Positions 21,168 to 23,611 of a stretch of 23,611 nt of DNA are shown here, piece by piece; positions within the stretch are counted from its first letter, which is position 1; every line of letters starts with the position of its first letter. Source of the DNA: Johnsonella ignava ATCC 51276 (lineage in GTDB: Bacteria; Bacillota; Clostridia; Lachnospirales; Lachnospiraceae). Position numbers and translations under genes: made by a program. The DNA lies in NCBI RefSeq assembly GCF_000235445.1, contig NZ_JH378834.1:97413-121023 (forward strand), read 5' to 3'. The notes below the pieces were generated by a model that worked only from the letters and a program-made list of their open reading frames with translations, was not told the origin of the DNA and did no database searches.

Positions 21168-23292
21168 TGACACCTTCCTTTCTTTTCGGAAATTCCAGTT
21201 TGAAGTTGATGTATTTGCCACCCGTGTCATCCAGGATCACCGCAGCGTCATAAGCAGCCTGTTTCTTTTCAGACCACATTCCCTTGACATTAGTACGCCC
21301 CTTTTTCAGAAGGTCCGCTGCCATCTTCTTTGTCAGCTCTTTCTTGCGGCTCGTCCAGAAGCGGTCATTTTTCCAGAGCACGAAACCGCAGGACCGATCC
21401 GAACACGCAAAGTTCTTCTTGCCCTCATAGACCGGCTGGTCGCAGCGGGGGCAGGTACCGATCACTTCCTTCTCCGGGGCAAACAGCTTTTTGCCATCCT
21501 CGGAAATACAGGAATAGGTGGACACGATCTCTTGAACCATCGTGCGGATACCGTTCATGAAGGTATCCGGGTCAGTGCTGCCTTTTGCAATCTCCGTCAA
21601 TTTCTGTTCCCATTCCGCTGTTAGCATGGGAGAGGTCAGCGGCTCCGGCAGGACTGTGACAAGGTTGATACCGGCTTTTGTGGGGATCAGGCTCTTGCCC
21701 TTGCGCTCCACAAATCCGGCTGCTACCAGCTTTTCGATGATAGCCGCCCTAGTCGCAGGCGTGCCAAGCCCTTTCCGCTCCGCCTCATCGGGAATATCAT
21801 CCTTGCCTGCGTTCTCCATAGCGGACAGGAGGGTATCTTCTGTGTAGAGCTTCGGCGGCTGGGTGAAATGCTCGGTGACAGCAACCTCTGCGCCGTCAAA
21901 AGTCTGCCCTTCGGTGAAGCCCGGGAGCGTATCGCCGTCCCCATCCGCAGGCTTTTCTTTCAAGAAGGCACGGAAAATGCGGTCGATTTCCCGCCAGCCT
22001 TCGGAGATGACGCACTTGCCCTTTGCGGTGAAGGAATGGCCGCAGCAGTCAAATGTGGCCGTGACCGTCTCATACACATACGGCTCCGCTGATGCACACA
22101 GCAGCTTGCAGCAAACCAACAGGAACAAATTGCGCTCGCCCAGGGGCAGAGCCTTGATATCCGCTTTTTCAATCTCCATTGTGGGGATAATGGCGTGGTG
22201 GTCGGATACATCCTTGTCGGAGATCATGGACTCTACCAGCGGGAAGAAGTTACTGCAGCTATCAAAGGGCGGCAGCTTTGCCGCCAGATGGATCACGCAG
22301 GAGGCTGTTTCTGCCATGTCGGAGGTCAGATACCGGCTGTCCGTGCGGGGATAGGTCAGCAGCTTCTTTTCATAGAGGCTCTGGGTGTAGTCAAGGGTCT
22401 GCTTCGCCGTGTATCCGAACAGGCGGTTTGCCTCACGCTGCAAGGTGGTAAGGTCATAGAGCTTCGGAGGCTGTTCTTTTTTCTGCTCTTTCGTGACAGA
22501 GGTACAGGTGACGGCCGCACCCTTGCACATGGCCGCTGCCTGTTCCGCCTCCGCCGGATCGGTGAACTTCTCCGACACCGCCTCGGCTCCATCCAGTGTC
22601 AGGCGCAGCAGATGATATTTTTCCTTGTGGAACAGTGTGATCTTTGCGTCACGCTCCGCCAGCATTGCCAGCGTGGGTGTTTGCACACGGCCTACATTCA
22701 GGGTGCGGTGATAGAGGACGGAGAAAAGGCGGGTGGCATTGATCCCCACCAGCCAATCCGCTTTCTGGCGGCAGAGTGCAGATTGATACAGGGTTTCATA
22801 ATCGGCGCCGGGGCGCAGATCAGAAAAGCCCTCCCGGATGGCGCTGTCCTCCATCGAGGAAATCCAAAGACGGAGGACCGGCTTGCGGCAACCAGCCATT
22901 TCATACATCAGACGGAAGATCAGCTCCCCTTCACGCCCGGCGTCACAGGCATTGACAATGGTATCCACATCGGGGCGGTTCATCAGGGCACGGAGATTTT
23001 CAAAAGCATCCTCCTTGCCTGGTGCCAGCACATAGCGAAATGGCTCCGGCAGAATGGGGAGATCATCATAGCGCCATTTCTTGAAACGCTCGTCATAGCC
23101 GCCCGCATCCATCGGGGATACCAAGTGCCCCACGCACCAGGATACGAGAAGGCCGTTGCCCTCATAAAAGCCATCGGCCCTGGATAAAGCACCCAGGGCC
23201 GATGCGATAGATTTTGCCACACTCGGTTTTTCTGCGATAATCAGTTTATGCGGAGTGGTTCTAAATGTAGAGTTTGTATTAAAATTATTCAT
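21154..23292 (-). CDS. topB: DNA topoisomerase III, mobile-element type, chimeric N-terminus
   Basis: 712 aa. The Toprim domain begins at HKLIIAEKPSVAKSIA (about 15-30) with the acidic motif DAGREGE (117-123). The active-site Tyr314 is in LLTYPRTDSRYL. A C-terminal zinc ribbon (TCPRCD ... CSDRSC) lies near 610-640, followed by a second small C-terminal repeat. It relaxes and decatenates single-stranded regions and is a regular companion of conjugation genes in Tn1549-like elements. The first 12 codons (MNNFNTNSTFRT) lie in AT-rich DNA unlike the rest. The usual start would be close to TTPHKL, so the 5' end seems to have been joined to foreign sequence. AAGGAG lies 13 bases before the ATG, a long spacing. 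It heads the operon running to 18632. Confidence 0.93.
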   Translation of the reverse strand: MNNFNTNSTFRTTPHKLIIAEKPSVAKSIASALGALSRADGFYEGNGLLVSWCVGHLVSPMDAGGYDERFKKWRYDDLPILPEPFRYVLAPGKEDAFENLRALMNRPDVDTIVNACDAGREGELIFRLMYEMAGCRKPVLRLWISSMEDSAIREGFSDLRPGADYETLYQSALCRQKADWLVGINATRLFSVLYHRTLNVGRVQTPTLAMLAERDAKITLFHKEKYHLLRLTLDGAEAVSEKFTDPAEAEQAAAMCKGAAVTCTSVTKEQKKEQPPKLYDLTTLQREANRLFGYTAKQTLDYTQSLYEKKLLTYPRTDSRYLTSDMAETASCVIHLAAKLPPFDSCSNFFPLVESMISDKDVSDHHAIIPTMEIEKADIKALPLGERNLFLLVCCKLLCASAEPYVYETVTATFDCCGHSFTAKGKCVISEGWREIDRIFRAFLKEKPADGDGDTLPGFTEGQTFDGAEVAVTEHFTQPPKLYTEDTLLSAMENAGKDDIPDEAERKGLGTPATRAAIIEKLVAAGFVERKGKSLIPTKAGINLVTVLPEPLTSPMLTAEWEQKLTEIAKGSTDPDTFMNGIRTMVQEIVSTYSCISEDGKKLFAPEKEVIGTCPRCDQPVYEGKKNFACSDRSCGFVLWKNDRFWTSRKKELTKKMAADLLKKGRTNVKGMWSEKKQAAYDAAVILDDTGGKYINFKLEFPKRKEGVNGRK

Positions 23293-23353
23293 ATATCTTA
23301 AATATCTCCTTTCTAACTTTACATAATATTCTTACTAAATTTAAAATTAAATA

Positions 23354-23368
23354 TAGTGCAATGCACTA
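23354..23368. promoter_or_regulatory. 15-bp palindromic operator candidate
   Basis: TAGTGCA and TGCACTA are exact inverted copies around one A. It lies 24 bp before the ATG at 23392 and about 60 bp from the topB ATG, in the short divergent gap, so it could control either gene. The flanks are AT-rich and promoter-like. Confidence 0.45.
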
Positions 23369-23391
23369 ATAATTTTAGAGGAGGTAGTATT

Positions 23392-23511
23392 ATGTCAAAA
23401 AAAATAGTACTGATTGCTGAATTGCCGTCATATATTGATGGACTGTGCAAAAGGCTTAAAGAGATGGGATATTCCGACGGAACAATTAAAAACCCATCGA
23501 AGAACTCTTAA
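23392..23511 (+). pseudogene. N-terminal fragment of a second tyrosine recombinase
   Basis: The ATG at 23392 has a strong GAGGAGG nine bases upstream. The 39-residue product starts MSKKIVLIAELPSYIDGLC, and the segment KRLKEMGYSDGTIKN matches the first helix of the SAM-like core-binding domain of phage-type integrases, which usually continues with a Tyr/Arg-rich helix. Here it changes after IKN and stops (PSKNS). A different frame is open from 23493 to 23576 (PIEELLINSSQYADKM ...), ending in TAA, and may belong to the other side of a deletion. Probably a recombinase gene cut down by rearrangement. Confidence 0.5.
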
Positions 23512-23611
23512 TAAATTCTAGCCAATATGCAGATAAAATGACAGTTAAGAATTTGATTACTTCGCTATTCAGCTAATTTGTTATTGCTAGCAATGCAGAT
23601 AACTATGATAA

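Larger units (their letters stand above)
5076..23262. mobile_element. Integrative mobilizable element or truncated ICE at tRNA-Arg
   Basis: The span runs from the 3' end of an intact tRNA-Arg to the point where topB meets AT-rich DNA. Element-type genes are an integrase and excisionase next to the tRNA, a sigma/HTH pair like Tn916 orf7/orf8, MobC, a MOBP relaxase, topoisomerase III and ArdA-type antirestriction genes. Base composition is clearly GC-richer than the flanks. No VirB4, VirD4/TcpA, VirB6 or lytic transglycosylase gene is present, so transfer machinery must come from elsewhere or lie outside the window. I could not find a repeat of the tRNA 3' end at the right, so the right boundary is uncertain. 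Confidence 0.7.

Noticed and set aside
23293..23611. Right attachment site of the element
   Set aside because: I looked for a copy of the tRNA-Arg 3' end (TTCAAATCCTCTCTGGGAC) and found none, so the right end cannot be placed from this window.

Overview
The window looks like a low-GC Gram-positive gut anaerobe, most likely a Lachnospiraceae-type clostridium. An AT-rich chromosomal segment (about 1-5100) is followed by a visibly GC-richer mobile element (about 5100-23260), then a short AT-rich end (about 23263-23611). The taxonomic call rests on a DUF3881-like protein, clostridial cell-wall-binding repeats, strong AGGAGG ribosome binding sites and the general AT bias. It is inference, because no rRNA or marker gene is present.

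Chromosomal part. A secreted cell-wall-binding protein runs off the left edge (minus strand). It carries a Gly/Ser linker and an 8-residue Pro/Asn/Glu repeat whose DNA unit is 24 bp, and one unit is 25 bp, which shifts the frame. Next come a GNAT acetyltransferase and a cytidine deaminase in a translationally coupled pair (minus), a Nim-like flavin-binding protein (plus), a DUF3881-like protein (plus), a broken tRNA-Arg(CCU) and an intact tRNA-Arg(CCU) followed by two terminator-like hairpins.

Mobile element. It begins at the 3' end of the intact tRNA. A tyrosine integrase and small excisionase sit next to the tRNA, preceded by a Tn916 orf7/orf8-like sigma factor and HTH pair. The cargo is a cell-envelope module on the minus strand: OmpR-type response regulator, histidine kinase with almost no external sensor loop, ABC ATPase, two-repeat FtsX-type permease and VanY-type D,D-carboxypeptidase. 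Two promoters in this module carry the same 21-bp direct-repeat operator (20 of 21 bases identical), so the regulator probably controls both itself and the transporter/vanY operon. Two further, nearly identical 29-bp boxes place the same half-sites in inverted orientation. A transfer module follows on the plus strand: XRE regulator, likely oriT, MobC, MOBP relaxase and a small membrane protein. After it lies a BRO-N antirepressor-like gene with a 31-bp perfect palindrome inside its coding region. A convergent minus-strand operon holds topoisomerase III, a small ArdA-like protein, an ArdA-YodL protein, a DUF4316-like part separated from it by a frameshift, and a Cys-rich small protein.

No type IV secretion, coupling protein or VirB4 gene is visible, so within this window the element behaves as an integrative mobilizable element or a truncated ICE. 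Its right side is abrupt: topB enters AT-rich DNA within its first dozen codons, and the N-terminus of a second tyrosine recombinase, broken after about 34 residues, lies just beyond. The most interesting points are the shared-operator envelope-defence module with its inverted boxes, the intragenic palindrome, the shared C-terminal tail on two antirestriction-type proteins, and the chimeric topB junction.
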